From Pyrinomonadaceae bacterium (GTDB lineage: Bacteria > Acidobacteriota > Blastocatellia > Pyrinomonadales > Pyrinomonadaceae): a stretch of 64,000 nucleotides of DNA. The stretch is taken from the NCBI GenBank assembly GCA_019694395.1, contig JAIBCC010000030.1, forward strand, positions 1 through 64,000, written 5' to 3'. Made by a program: the position numbers and the translations under genes. The notes under the pieces were generated by a model, which was not told the origin of the DNA, made no database searches, and saw nothing but the letters and a program-made list of their open reading frames with translations. Positions 7,887-18,100 of the stretch are shown here, piece after piece (position 1 is the first letter of the stretch; every line of letters starts with the position of its first letter).

Positions 7887-10415
7887 ATGGATTCCGAACG
7901 GTGGCGAAAAATTCAGGAGATTTTTGAAGAGGCGATTGAAATTGAAGATCCTGCCCAAGTTAAGTCTTTTCTTGAAAGAGTTTGCGCTGATGATGAAGAA
8001 TTGAAAAATGAAGTCAAAAAACTTCTCAAACAAGATTCCGAAGCCGAAAGTCTGATGAATCGTCCATTGATGGAAGAAAGCGGTTTGCATTTGCTCGGTG
8101 ATTTTGCAGAAGAAATTGACCCGCTGATCGGGGAAAAAATTGGCAATTACCAAATCATTAAGGAAATCGGGCACGGCGGTATGGGTGAGGTTTATTTAGC
8201 CGAACGGATTGACGGTGAATTTGAACAAAAAGTTGCTGTCAAACTCATTAAACGCGGAATGGATACTCGTTTTATCCTCCGCCGTTTTCGTCAGGAGCGC
8301 CAAATCCTTGCTTCGCTTGAACATCCATACATTGCTTTGCTTTTGAACGGCGGCACAACCGAAGATAATTTGCCTTATTTCATAATGGAATTTATCGAAG
8401 GCGAACCGCTTTTTGAGTATTGCAATAAACAAAATTTGGACTTGAACTCACGGCTTAAACTATTTCAAAAAGTCTGTGAAGCGGTTGATTACGCGCACAC
8501 CAAAAAAGTTATTCACCGCGATTTAAAGCCTTCAAATGTTTTAATTAACCGCGACGGAACGCCAAAACTGCTCGATTTCGGCATTGCCAAAGTTTTTGAT
8601 TCGGAAATTGCTTTTAATACGATTGACCCGACCGTGACGGCGATGCGGATGATGACACCGGAATACGCTTCGCCTGAACAGATCAAAGGCGAAACTGTCA
8701 CGCCCGCTTCGGATATTTACAGCCTGGGAATTTTGCTTTATGAACTTTTGACAGGAAAACGCCCATATCATTTTCCCAATCGCGCTCCGCACGAAATTGC
8801 CCGTGTTATTTGCGAGCAATCACCGCAACCGATCGCGGATTTAGGCAATTTAGAAAAAATAATCTTCAAAACATTGCAAAAAAATCCGGCTGAACGTTAT
8901 CAATCAGTCAAAGAATTCAATCAGGATATTACAAATTATTTTGACGGGAAACCAATTTCTACGCCAATCTTTGCTCGCCTGCAAACTGTCGAAAATAAAA
9001 ATGATTCGCCTAAATCCATTGCAGTTTTGCCTTTACGGGTTTTTAATTTAACGACCGACGATGGGCTTTCGGACGAATTTTTAAGTATTGGATTGGCTGA
9101 TGCGATAATTACCCGCTTGAGCGGTGTCAATCGTTTGGCGGTCCGACCGACTAGCGCGGCTTTGAAATACAGTGACAAAAATGCCGATTTGCTCCAAGCC
9201 GGTCAGGAATTAGCGGTTGATTTCGTTTTGGAAGGAAATCTGAAACGTGCCGGAAACAAAGTTCGCGTTTCGTTGAAATTACTCGAAGTAGAAAAAGAAA
9301 TTAATGTTTGGGCAAATCAGTTTGATGAAGAATTTACCGATGCGTTGGAGCTGGAAGAAAAAATTTCCGAACAAGTTGCGGAAGCAATTATTCCCCAACT
9401 GACAACCGAAGAAATTAAGCGTTTGAAACAACGCGGAACAGTCAACCCAAAAGCTCACGAATGTTATTTGCGCGGACGTTATTTTTGGAATCAATTTACG
9501 GGCGAATCATTGCAAAAAGCTATTAAGGAATTTGAAACGGCAATCGAACTTGACCCGAATTACGCGCTGCCGTATGTGGGAGTTGCCGATTTTTATAATT
9601 GGATCAGCATTGTCGGCGTTTTACCGTCAGGCGAATGCTTGTTGAAAGCAAAAGAGTCGGCGCAAAAAGCTCTGGAATTGGATGATTCTTTGGGGGAAGC
9701 CTACGTTGCGCTGTTTTTCCCAACCCTTTGTTACGATTTGAATTGGGTGGAAGCCGAGCGTTTGGCATTGCGAGCCATCGAACTTAGCCCAAATTACTCT
9801 TATGCTTACGAGTGTTATTCTTACGTTTTGACTCCGACCGGACGTTTTGCAGAAGGGCTCAAAGCCGTCCAACGCGCCGAAGAGCTTGAACCGCTTTCGC
9901 CGCGAGCGATTTTAATGACCTCGTGGACTTATTATCAAACCGGACATTTTGCCGAAGCACTTGCCAAAGCCGAATCAACGCTTAATTTAGATAAAAATTT
10001 TCCGCAAGGTTATATGCACTACGGCAATTCGCTTCAGCATTTAGGGCGCGCCGAAGAAGGCATAATTGCCTTGAGCAAATGCGTTTCACTAATGCCCGAA
10101 GCTCCGATTCCCGTTTATATTCTCTGTCACGCTTTAGTTGCGTCAAATCGTTTGGAAGAAGCCAAAATGTTAGTAGAAGAACTAAAAAAAGCAACACAAA
10201 AGCAATACGTCAAACCTTATTTTATGGCGATGTCGCATGTTGCGCTCGGTGAATTTGATGAGGCGTTTGAGTGGTTCGAGAAGGGTTTAGCGGAACGAGA
10301 TCAATGGTTTGTCTGGCTTGGGACAGACCCGAAATTGAATGAATTCCGCAAAGATCCCAGATTTTTGGAGTTGTTCAGAAAAACCAATAATCCCTGGGCT
10401 AATTCTTTTAACTAA
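7887..10415 (+). CDS. Ser/Thr protein kinase with C-terminal TPR repeats
   Basis: 842 aa. After an N-terminal helical region, a Hanks-type kinase domain (about 88-350) shows GHGGMGEVYLAE, the VAVKLIK lysine, HRDLKPSN and DFGIAK, so it should be active. Residues about 370-510 resemble the TolB/adenylate-cyclase-associated domain (SIAVLPLRVFN, then GLADAIITRLS). TPR repeats fill the rest (CYLRGRYFWNQ onward). No transmembrane helix is seen, so it is probably cytosolic. It follows the sigma factor gene by 2 bp, suggesting that the kinase output or its TPR partners govern that sigma factor. Confidence 0.93.
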   Translation: MDSERWRKIQEIFEEAIEIEDPAQVKSFLERVCADDEELKNEVKKLLKQDSEAESLMNRPLMEESGLHLLGDFAEEIDPLIGEKIGNYQIIKEIGHGGMGEVYLAERIDGEFEQKVAVKLIKRGMDTRFILRRFRQERQILASLEHPYIALLLNGGTTEDNLPYFIMEFIEGEPLFEYCNKQNLDLNSRLKLFQKVCEAVDYAHTKKVIHRDLKPSNVLINRDGTPKLLDFGIAKVFDSEIAFNTIDPTVTAMRMMTPEYASPEQIKGETVTPASDIYSLGILLYELLTGKRPYHFPNRAPHEIARVICEQSPQPIADLGNLEKIIFKTLQKNPAERYQSVKEFNQDITNYFDGKPISTPIFARLQTVENKNDSPKSIAVLPLRVFNLTTDDGLSDEFLSIGLADAIITRLSGVNRLAVRPTSAALKYSDKNADLLQAGQELAVDFVLEGNLKRAGNKVRVSLKLLEVEKEINVWANQFDEEFTDALELEEKISEQVAEAIIPQLTTEEIKRLKQRGTVNPKAHECYLRGRYFWNQFTGESLQKAIKEFETAIELDPNYALPYVGVADFYNWISIVGVLPSGECLLKAKESAQKALELDDSLGEAYVALFFPTLCYDLNWVEAERLALRAIELSPNYSYAYECYSYVLTPTGRFAEGLKAVQRAEELEPLSPRAILMTSWTYYQTGHFAEALAKAESTLNLDKNFPQGYMHYGNSLQHLGRAEEGIIALSKCVSLMPEAPIPVYILCHALVASNRLEEAKMLVEELKKATQKQYVKPYFMAMSHVALGEFDEAFEWFEKGLAERDQWFVWLGTDPKLNEFRKDPRFLELFRKTNNPWANSFN

Positions 10416-10428
10416 TTTTGTTTGATGT

Positions 10429-10500
10429 GCCCGCGAAATACGCGAAAGACACGAAATTTTTTCAAATATTTTTAGCGTCTTTAGCGTGTTTAGCGGTTAA
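10429..10500. repeat. Dispersed 9-mer inverted-repeat element
   Basis: The left part repeats the word CGCGAAA with period 9 (CCCGCGAAATACGCGAAAG onward). After about 15 bp the right part carries the reverse complement (AGCGTCTTTAGCGTGTTT onward). Related copies lie at 11535-11610, 32443-32540, 32551-32650 and 32670-32763, with a half-copy at 42816-42848. Confidence 0.75.
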
Positions 10501-10506
10501 ATTCCA

Positions 10507-10908
10507 TTAGCTCAAAGGAATTCCCATCTGCCGTGCCTGTGTTGCCGAATCGCGTGCTCCCCAGCGTGATTGGATTCTTCCGTCTTTAATGATAAACCAT
10601 TCCATTGCCACGGTTTCAAAAGATTTTCCCGTCACGGGCGAGCCGCGAAACGAACCTACTGATTTTCCGCGTTCCGTGTAACGAACCGCCACGATGTCGC
10701 CTTCGGCAATCATCGAATCAACTTGCAGATTAAAGCCGAATGCCGCGTGTAATTCTTTCCAGATTTCAACGGCAACATCCATTCCGCCCGAACCCAAAAC
10801 GCCGTAAACAATGGCATCTTCGGCAAATAATTTTCGTAAAACGTCAATGTCCAACTTATTGAATGCCTCGACATATTCCAAAACGATTTTCTTATTTTCT
10901 TCTTCCAT
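10507..10908 (-). CDS. SnoaL-like / NTF2-fold protein
   Basis: 133 aa, the usual size of the SnoaL-like polyketide-cyclase/ester-cyclase group (alpha+beta cone, NTF2 fold). Family signs are the N-terminal helix YVEAFNKLDIDVLRKLFAED, the conserved VAVRYTERG and the C-terminal FIIKDGRIQSRWG. The pocket may bind a small hydrophobic ligand; no substrate can be told. It is a single cytosolic protein between two unrelated genes. Confidence 0.85.
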   Translation of the reverse strand: MEEENKKIVLEYVEAFNKLDIDVLRKLFAEDAIVYGVLGSGGMDVAVEIWKELHAAFGFNLQVDSMIAEGDIVAVRYTERGKSVGSFRGSPVTGKSFETVAMEWFIIKDGRIQSRWGARDSATQARQMGIPLS

Positions 10909-10939
10909 TTTCTTTAACCTTTAGCCAAAATTTTGCGGC

Positions 10940-11521
10940 TCAAAAACTTTGCTTTTTTTCTTTCCAAAGTTTTGCAAAAATCAAAAAATGCGTGGCGATT
11001 ATTATTGGAACGATGAACAACGGCAATAAGTTCAACGGAAAAGTCGTCAATTTAATCATCGAATCGTAATTGGTAAACAGCAGTTTTGCACCTGTTGCCA
11101 CGACCAGCAAAATATCGAGGAAACCGAAAATATTCCAAACTAAAACTGCCGTCCAACTTACACGATTTTTCAAGGGCACAAAAAACAAACCGACCAAAAT
11201 CGCCGTCACCGCCGCCAAAATATCGCCCCAACCGCCTTTGACCGCAAATTCCTCCGGAAACTCTCCGCGACTATAAAGAACCAGAAACCAAATCCCGACA
11301 AATCTCGTCAAATGCAGAATCATCAACAAACGAAAATCAATTTCGTAAATCCATTCCCGAAAATCATTTGAACTCCAAAAGATCAAAACGGTCAAAATAA
11401 CAGGCGACCAGATCGAAAGCGGCACAAACGGTGCGGGAACGCGATAAAATATGCCCGAAACTCCGATTAAGATCGCGACGCAAAACCAAATCGAAAGAAT
11501 AATAAAAACTTTTCTGCTCAT
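10940..11521 (-). CDS. Integral membrane protein, unknown
   Basis: 193 aa from ATG at 11521 (MSRKVFIILS); the frame continues upstream, but only through the repeat element. Six hydrophobic segments are visible with short loops, and the C-terminus is lysine-rich (KLWKEKK). It looks like a multi-pass inner-membrane protein. I see no transport motif and do not recognise the family. The downstream SnoaL-like gene on the same strand begins 31 bp away, so the two may be cotranscribed. Confidence 0.75.
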   Translation of the reverse strand: MSRKVFIILSIWFCVAILIGVSGIFYRVPAPFVPLSIWSPVILTVLIFWSSNDFREWIYEIDFRLLMILHLTRFVGIWFLVLYSRGEFPEEFAVKGGWGDILAAVTAILVGLFFVPLKNRVSWTAVLVWNIFGFLDILLVVATGAKLLFTNYDSMIKLTTFPLNLLPLFIVPIIIATHFLIFAKLWKEKKQSF

Positions 11522-11534
11522 AGTTTTTTTGATT

Positions 11535-11610
11535 TTGCCCGAGAAACACGCGAAATACACGAAAACAAAGAAAATTTGAAGTAATTTTGTCTTATTTTTT
11601 AGCGTTCATT
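11535..11610. repeat. Dispersed 9-mer inverted-repeat element
   Basis: A second copy of the CGCGAAA-type element lies between two minus-strand genes. The left word is GCCCGAGAAACACGCGAAA and the right word AGCGTTCATTCGCGGGC. The arms are less alike than in the 10429 copy. Confidence 0.7.
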
Positions 11611-11625
11611 CGCGGGCAAACTTCT

Positions 11626-12489
11626 CTATTGCTTCACAAAACAACTGCTTCTTCCGGCTTCATCCGACAAACAAAGGTTTAAATTATTCTGCTCATCACG
11701 GGCAAAACGGTAATAAAGTTTTTTCGGCGCAGGAATTTCCGCCGCACCGTTTGAATTCAGATTGGGACGGCAAGAGTCTTTGTAACTTTTGGTCGCTTTT
11801 TTCGTCACAAAACCGATTGCCGAATCATTCGCCTGAAATGCGCCTGCTTCGTAACCGTTAATTGTGGTCGTGCATTGATAAAGCGACGACTGCATCAAAA
11901 TCGCGTATTCAAAAGTTCCGTTTGAACGAAAAGTGTAGCTGTGAACGGTAGCATTTGGTCCGTTGGTTGCGCCAGTGTTTGGATTAATATAACCCGAACC
12001 GCTGCCGCGTCGGGCAACCCAAGTTCCAACCAAATTTGCTGAAATATTTCCGCCGTTTGAAAAACTTTCATTATTATTTTCAACCGTTTGCGCGTTTTCC
12101 GAAACTTCAACTAAAAGCTGCGACATTTCATCGTTCGGCTCTTTCTGAACGGCTTCGGAAATCGCCGCCAACAGTTTTCCGCGCACGCTTTCGGCTTGGT
12201 CGGCAGGAACTTTTTCAATCAAATCAGCGATTTTTAGGTAATCCTGACAACTTTGAATATTATTTTGTAAATTCTTTTGCCAATAACCGATCAAAATTTG
12301 CCGAAAATGTTTGGCTTGTTCCGCGTCGAATGCTTTTTGAAAAGTCCATTCAAAAACCGACTGCATCCGTGCGGCAGAATTTTCGGTCAAATTCGGATTT
12401 CCTTTCGCTAAAACTTTGTTTGACTGCCCGAAACTGATTGTTGTAAAAATTAAAACCGTTAAAATTACGAATAAAAAATTACGTTTCAT
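11626..12489 (-). CDS. Secreted protein, unknown function
   Basis: 287 aa with a clear signal peptide (MKRNFLFVILTVLIF to SFGQ). Residues 25-140 are helical (a WTFQKAFDAEQAKHFRQIL segment). The C-terminal half starts NLVGTWVARRGSGSG and looks like a lipocalin-type barrel that includes TYRF-like strands and five cysteines. Proteins with a GTW start after a helical domain are common in acidobacterial secretomes, but I know no function. A ribosome-binding site (AGGAG) precedes the ATG. Confidence 0.75.
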   Translation of the reverse strand: MKRNFLFVILTVLIFTTISFGQSNKVLAKGNPNLTENSAARMQSVFEWTFQKAFDAEQAKHFRQILIGYWQKNLQNNIQSCQDYLKIADLIEKVPADQAESVRGKLLAAISEAVQKEPNDEMSQLLVEVSENAQTVENNNESFSNGGNISANLVGTWVARRGSGSGYINPNTGATNGPNATVHSYTFRSNGTFEYAILMQSSLYQCTTTINGYEAGAFQANDSAIGFVTKKATKSYKDSCRPNLNSNGAAEIPAPKKLYYRFARDEQNNLNLCLSDEAGRSSCFVKQ

Positions 12490-12610
12490 TTTTGTTATCT
12501 CCTTAAAATAATTGAAAAACTCACAGGGATTTAGAGAATGTAACGAGATAAAATTTATAAAAAATGAATGATTGCTTATCCCTTTTTATCCCCTGAATCC
12601 CTGTAAATTC

Positions 12611-13066
12611 TCAAACTAAAAATTCACAACCGTATTTAAGTCCGATAGCTTTGATCTTTTCGACATCGGGCGGCATTTCGCGGGCATCGCGGCTGACTTC
12701 TTCAAAGAATTTTTCAAATCCGCCGGGTGTGACCGTGATCCAGAATTTCGCGTTTTCCGTTCCGATGTTGCGGAATGCGTGAACCGTTCCGCGCGGCACG
12801 ATTGCCAAATCGCCTTTTTTGGCAACAATTGTTTTTTCGCCGATTAAGATTTCAAATTCCCCTTCGACAACATAAAAAACTTCGTCTTCGTGGTTATGAA
12901 TATGCGGCGGCGGACCATCTTGCGGGGCAACAATATTTTCAAGAATTGCATAGGCTCCGCCCGTTTCTTCGCTGCGGACTTTGCAAAGCATATCCGTTCC
13001 CAACACATTCCAAACGGTGCCTTCATTTGCGCCGACTATTTTTGCTTCGTTTGCATTAACTAACAT
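12611..13066 (-). CDS. Cupin-domain protein
   Basis: 151 aa from ATG 13066, preceded by GGAGAAATTTT; a longer frame to 13201 has no ribosome-binding site. The single cupin has motif 1 PPPHIHNHEDEVFYVVEGE (two His, Glu, possible metal ligands) and motif 2 VPRGTVHAFRN (His). The metal and substrate cannot be inferred. Monocupins of this type include small dioxygenases, isomerases and sugar-binding proteins. It stands alone. Confidence 0.9.
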   Translation of the reverse strand: MLVNANEAKIVGANEGTVWNVLGTDMLCKVRSEETGGAYAILENIVAPQDGPPPHIHNHEDEVFYVVEGEFEILIGEKTIVAKKGDLAIVPRGTVHAFRNIGTENAKFWITVTPGGFEKFFEEVSRDAREMPPDVEKIKAIGLKYGCEFLV

Positions 13067-13398
13067 ATAAAATTTCTCCTGTATAAAATTGCGGTTTTTT
13101 ACCCGCTCAAACGATACGCGAAAGATTTTTTGAAAAAGTGCCACGCTTGATAGAATTTTTTTTGATAAGCAGAAAAAAGTGGGCAGTAAAAAGAGGTTCA
13201 AGTTTGGGTTGTGTTATTGAAATTTGAAGTCAAAAATAAAACTAATCACCGACCACTGACCACTACTCACTGCCCACCGAACACTTTTATTAATCATTTA
13301 ATCTGAGCAATAATCTTGTTTTTTGTTGTTTTTTTGCAGTTTGATATAATTATTGAAAAATACAGTTCTTTTAAGATTTATTTAATACAGAAAAATTT
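13067..13398. other. Divergent intergenic region with inverted 7-mer words
   Basis: No gene is seen. AGTGGGCAGT near 13179-13188 is mirrored by ACTGCCCAC near 13269-13277, inside a tandem CCACTGA-type stretch at 13237-13280. A likely promoter for the following gene has TATAAT at 13345-13350 with a weak -35 (TTGTTG at 13323-13328). Confidence 0.55.
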
Positions 13399-13698
13399 AT
13401 GCCGATTTACGAATATAAATGTTTAGATTGCGGAGTTAATTTAGAAAAAATGCAGAAGGTTTCGGATGAGCCTTTGACCGTTTGTGAAAAATGCGGCGGA
13501 AAACTTGAAAAACAGTGGTCGTTGTCAGGTTTTCAGTTCAAAGGCGCAGGCTGGTATGTCACTGATTATTCAGGCAAAAAAGCTGATAATGGAACAGAAA
13601 AAAAATCTGAAAAAAGTTCGTCAGCCGAATCAACCACTACGACCGAATCTGCATCTAATACCACGCAAGCAAAAGAGTCAAGTTCCAAGACAGATTGA
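13399..13698 (+). CDS. FmdB-type zinc ribbon protein
   Basis: 99 aa. The first 45 residues are the FmdB/CxxC-SSSS putative regulatory domain: MPIYEYKCLDCG, then CEKCGG, two CxxC pairs for one zinc. The remainder is a low-complexity Ser/Thr/Lys tail. The family was first linked to formamidase regulation, but its true role is unclear. A TATAAT box lies 49 bp upstream. The VWA gene begins 8-11 bp downstream, so the two are probably cotranscribed. Confidence 0.88.
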   Translation: MPIYEYKCLDCGVNLEKMQKVSDEPLTVCEKCGGKLEKQWSLSGFQFKGAGWYVTDYSGKKADNGTEKKSEKSSSAESTTTTESASNTTQAKESSSKTD

Positions 13699-13706
13699 GG
13701 TAAAGG

Positions 13707-14615
13707 GTGATGTGTTCGGCTAAAAAAGGTTTGGTTTTAAGTCTTTTAGTTCTATTTTCTTCTGTTTTTGTGTTCGCCCAATCGCGTCATAATGCCAAGG
13801 TAACAGACGAAGGAAGCACAATTTTGAGCGTTGTTGCTACCCGCAAAGATGGACAAGGCAAACCGATAAAGAGTGAAAATCTATACCTTTACGAAAACGG
13901 AATCGAACAAAAGATCAAAAACTTTTCTTATGATCCGTCGCCGGCTAAGATTCTGATTTTAGTGGATAATTCTCTGACCTTTCGTCCTGATGTAGAAAAA
14001 TTACAAAAAGCAATTATGGAATTCGCCTACGAAATTTTTGAAGGCGATCAGCTTTATGTGATTGCGTATGACGAAAAACCGGAAATCATTCAGGAATGGA
14101 CGGACGATGCCAAAAAGATGGAAGCTTCGCTCGGATTGCTTCGCAAAAAAGGAAATCCGTATCTTTTTGATGCGCTAAGTGTCGGAGTCAATGAGGTTTT
14201 ACTGCCGTTAATGCCCGGAACCCGAAAAGCTGTCATTGTTTTGATCAGCGACGGACTTGATCGGGGCAGTGCGATGCCTTTTGATAAAACTTTAGCCGAA
14301 TTACAAAACTATAATGTTACGGTTTATGCTTTGCAACAGCCTGACCGGACCGGCGGCGCATATCGTCGGGATCAACCCAAGGCGGCGCAAATTATTACTG
14401 ATTTAACCGAAGGAACCGGCGGACAAATTTTTCCTTTTGAAGAATCGCAAACCGCTGCCAAATTTATTTGCGACGAACTTCGTAAAAACCGCTATTTACT
14501 TTCATATTCACCGCTCGACCTTTCATCTTATGATGCGCGGAGAGTTTTTCTGATGGCTGACGAAGGCATTAACATTCGCACCAAAAACGCCCAGCCGCCA
14601 TCCGTAAAACATTGA
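13707..14615 (+). CDS. Secreted VWA-domain protein, acidobacterial type
   Basis: 302 aa. GTG 13707 or ATG 13710 can start it, behind AAAGGG. Signal peptide (LVLSLLVLFSSVFVFAQ), then the VWFA-related domain: LSVVATRKDGQGKPI, LYENGIEQKI, and a VWA core with ILVDNSLTF in place of the DxSxS MIDAS and VIVLISDGLD. It is a compact relative of the truncated gene at the start of the window. Location is likely periplasmic; function is unknown. Confidence 0.85.
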   Translation: MMCSAKKGLVLSLLVLFSSVFVFAQSRHNAKVTDEGSTILSVVATRKDGQGKPIKSENLYLYENGIEQKIKNFSYDPSPAKILILVDNSLTFRPDVEKLQKAIMEFAYEIFEGDQLYVIAYDEKPEIIQEWTDDAKKMEASLGLLRKKGNPYLFDALSVGVNEVLLPLMPGTRKAVIVLISDGLDRGSAMPFDKTLAELQNYNVTVYALQQPDRTGGAYRRDQPKAAQIITDLTEGTGGQIFPFEESQTAAKFICDELRKNRYLLSYSPLDLSSYDARRVFLMADEGINIRTKNAQPPSVKH

Positions 14616-14681
14616 TAGATCGGTAAAAATATCATCTTTTAACTTGAGACTTTTGACATTGGACTTTAGACTAAAAGGACT

Positions 14682-14972
14682 ATGTTGACACACATTGTTT
14701 GCTGGAAATATAAAGCTGATATTTCGCCCGAAAGCCGAGCCGAGCATTTGGCTAAATTACGCAATTTACCAAATATAATTGAAGAAATTATTAGCTTTAA
14801 CGTCGGAACGGATATTTTACATCTGGAACGCTCGTTTGATACAGGATTGGTTTCGACCTTCGCCGATCAAGCCGCACTTGAGGCTTATACGATTCATCCT
14901 CTGCATCAGGAAGTTGCTGCATTGGGCAGAGAAATTTCCGAAAAAGTTGTTTCAGTAGATTTTGTTGATTAA
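14682..14972 (+). CDS. Dabb family (stress-responsive alpha/beta barrel) protein
   Basis: 96 aa. The start MLTHIVCWKYKADIS, and later STFADQAALEAYTIHPLHQEV, are the signature of Dabb domains, which form dimeric ferredoxin-like barrels. Members include stress proteins and small cyclases; the substrate here is unknown. It is preceded by a 66-bp gap containing an ACTTTTGACATTGGACTTT-type 7-mer stretch. Confidence 0.88.
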   Translation: MLTHIVCWKYKADISPESRAEHLAKLRNLPNIIEEIISFNVGTDILHLERSFDTGLVSTFADQAALEAYTIHPLHQEVAALGREISEKVVSVDFVD

Positions 14973-15115
14973 TTTCTTAACTTTTTCGTAACAACCAACC
15001 TCATAAATTTAACACCAATTTAAACCTTAGTTCATTTCGATTTAATTTCTACCAACTAACCTCTTCATTTGAGAATAACACTACAAAAACTTTCAGATGA
15101 AGAAACGAAATTTTA

Positions 15116-15150
15116 GTTTGAGCGTTCTGTAACACGCTCAAACCTTTTTT
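15116..15150 (+). terminator. Strong intrinsic terminator just upstream of the Oar-like gene
   Basis: A perfect 10-bp stem (15116-15125 GTTTGAGCGT with 15134-15143) with an 8-nt loop is followed by CTTTTTT. It ends only 27 bp before the ATG of the next gene. It may simply end the Dabb transcript, but the position fits an attenuator. Confidence 0.8.
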
Positions 15151-15176
15151 CATTGGCAGCTAAATTAGGAGATTTT

Positions 15177-18100
15177 ATGAACCACAGGTTTATTTCAACA
15201 GTTTTATTTTTAACCATCAGTTTATTTGTCACATCAAACCTATTTGCACAAACTGATCAAGGAAAAATTACAGGAACCGTTACCGATGGCGGCGGCGCAA
15301 TTGTGCCGGGCGCAACTGTCACCGTCAAAAATGAAAAAACGGGCGATACGCGAACCATTAACGTGACGGCTGACGGAACATTTTCGGTGGTTGCGCTTCC
15401 GCCTTCAACTTACACGATCACAGCCTCCGGCGGAAATTTTGAACCTGCCAAACAGGAAAAAATTCAATTATTAGTCGGGCAGGAACTTAAATTATCTTTA
15501 CTTTTACAGCCCAAGGGTGTTTCGGCTCAAGTTGATGTCGTTTCCGGCGAAGAAATTCCCCTTAACATTTCATCAGCCAGTATGAGCGTCAATGTCACCC
15601 CGCGTGAAGTTGCCGGATTACCGGTTAACGGTCGCCAACTTTCACAACTTTATTTACAAGCTCCCGGCGCGGTCAACAGTGGAACGGGAACTTTTGGCGA
15701 CATCCGTTTTTCAGGTCGTGCCGTTCAGCAAAATATTATTCGCTACGATGGGGTCGAAGGCTCGGCAATTATTGACGCTTCACCGGGTAACTTGAACGGT
15801 GAAGTTCCTTCGCCTTTTCGCTTGCAGTCAAGTTTAGAAAACGTTCAGGAATTCCGGGTTGAATCCAGCAATTTTCCGGCAGAATACGGAACCGGAACCG
15901 GCGGACAGATCAACGTTGTTACTAAATCGGGAAGCAATGAGTTTCACGGTTCGGTTTTTGAATATCTGCGCCGTGACGGACTCGATGCCCGCAACTTTTT
16001 TGATAATGTAACAACCGGAATTTCAAAAAGTAAATTACAACTTGACCAATTCGGAGGCTCGATCGGCGGACCGATCATCAAAAATAAATTTTTCTTTTTC
16101 GGAAGTTACGAACAATATCGTGGACGTTTCGGTTTGAATTTTGTTGAAGCCGCGCCGAGTTTGAGTTTGGCGCAAGCCGGAGCATTAATCCCCGGAACTT
16201 CAACTCCTGTTAATCCCGCTGTTCAGCCTTTTATCGCCGGATTTCGTTCATCTGCGGCAACCGTTATCCCTAATGCTTCGGCAACTGCAGGGTTTGATAT
16301 TGTGCAGCTCCAGGCAAATGAAAGCACTGACGAAAAAGCGGCAGCGGCTCGTTTTGACTATCAAATCAATCAACATAACAAACTTTACTTCCGGTTTTTC
16401 CGCGACCAGGGAACGGACATTGCTCCCGAAGGCGTTTCAGGTCGGGTAGTTACAATTCGTGCCGTTCCGCAAAACGGTGTGGCGGGTTATCAATGGTTTA
16501 ATAAGAGCGGCTCGTTAATCAATGAATTCAAAGTCGGCTACAACGGCGCACAAACACGAATTAACGGTTCGGCTCCGACAGTCGGCGGACTTGATTTTAC
16601 CAATATTACTCTGAATATTTCGGGCAGCGTTGCCAACACAGGAATCGCCGGACAAGGGGCTTCTTCTGGAATTTCGATTCCGGGCGGTCTGGTTCGCGCC
16701 AACAGTGCGACCAACGGACGCGGACAACCTTATACTCCGTATTCAATCGGATTCATTGATAGTTTGAACTGGATAAAAGGTAATCACAACATTAAATTCG
16801 GTGGAGAACTGCGTTTGATCAGACTTTACACTGACCGACAAGGCGGAACAACTTACACTTTTTCAAACCTCGCCGCATTTTTGAATAACACGCCGACTTC
16901 CATTCAATATTTAGGCGATGTCAGCGCACCGAGTCCTTTCAATAACGGCTTAAGCGGACAGCCTTTAGCCAAACAGGAATATTACATCGGTTATGCTCAG
17001 GATGAATGGAAAATTCGTCCGGGTTTAACTTTGAATTACGGTTTGCGATACGAATTTTACGCTCCGCTGCGTGAACAAAATGATAAGCAGGTTTTATTTA
17101 ACATCGCTAACGGAACAATTCGTCCGTCAAGTGAATCGGCTTTTCTTTCCTCGAAAAAGAATTTTGGTCCGCGAATTGGTTTAACCTGGTCGCCGAATCA
17201 AAACGGAACCGGATTTTTCTCAGGCGGAAATACGGTTGTTCGCGGCGGGTTTGGAATTTTCTACGGTCCGGGGCAAACCGAAGACCAAATTCAGCCGATT
17301 GAAAGTGATCGTATCAGTTCAACAATTTCCAGTGGTTCGCTTTTAGCTTTTCCGGCGAATTTGGCGGGAATTGCAGCTAATTTCAGTAACAACCCGACCA
17401 ACCGCACTTATCAACCGCGTGCTTATTCTAACAATTACCAGATTCCCGAAAGAGTTTATCAATACAGTTTTTCGTGGCAGCAGCATCTTCCATATAACTT
17501 TGTTTCAACCGTCGGCTATGTCGGCAGTCAGGGACGAAATTTATTTTTGCGTAGTGTTGCTAACAAAATTTTGCCCGGAAATGCGACCGTTTCAAATACT
17601 GCAACCGCTTTTCCAACCGGAGTTGGCGTTATCAATCGCGTAAACGGAACGGGACAAGTTACAGGAGTCACTACGGTTCGTGAATTTGATATTCTCAACG
17701 CCAATGCCGTTTCAAGTTGTGCAGCTTCGGCAACTAATCCGATCTGCCGTCCGTTTGCCGAGATTGATTACAAAACCAGCGGCGGGGATGACAGCTACAA
17801 TGCTTTGCAATTATCATTGGTTCGCAGTTTCAATACAGGTTTGACCTTGAATATGCAATATACTTTTGCCAAGAGTCAGGGAACAACCGCAGGTTCAAAC
17901 GAAGCGAGAACTTCGGCGCAGCTTGATAATTTTGAGGCAGATCGCGGACGCAATAACTTTGACATTCGCCACACTTTTAATTTAAGTGCACTCTACGAAT
18001 TACCGTTCGGCAAAGGCAAAAAATTTGATTTCGGAAAAACCGGAGACTTTTTGCTTGGCGGATGGCAGGTCGGAACAATTCTTAATGCCCGCAGCGGAGT

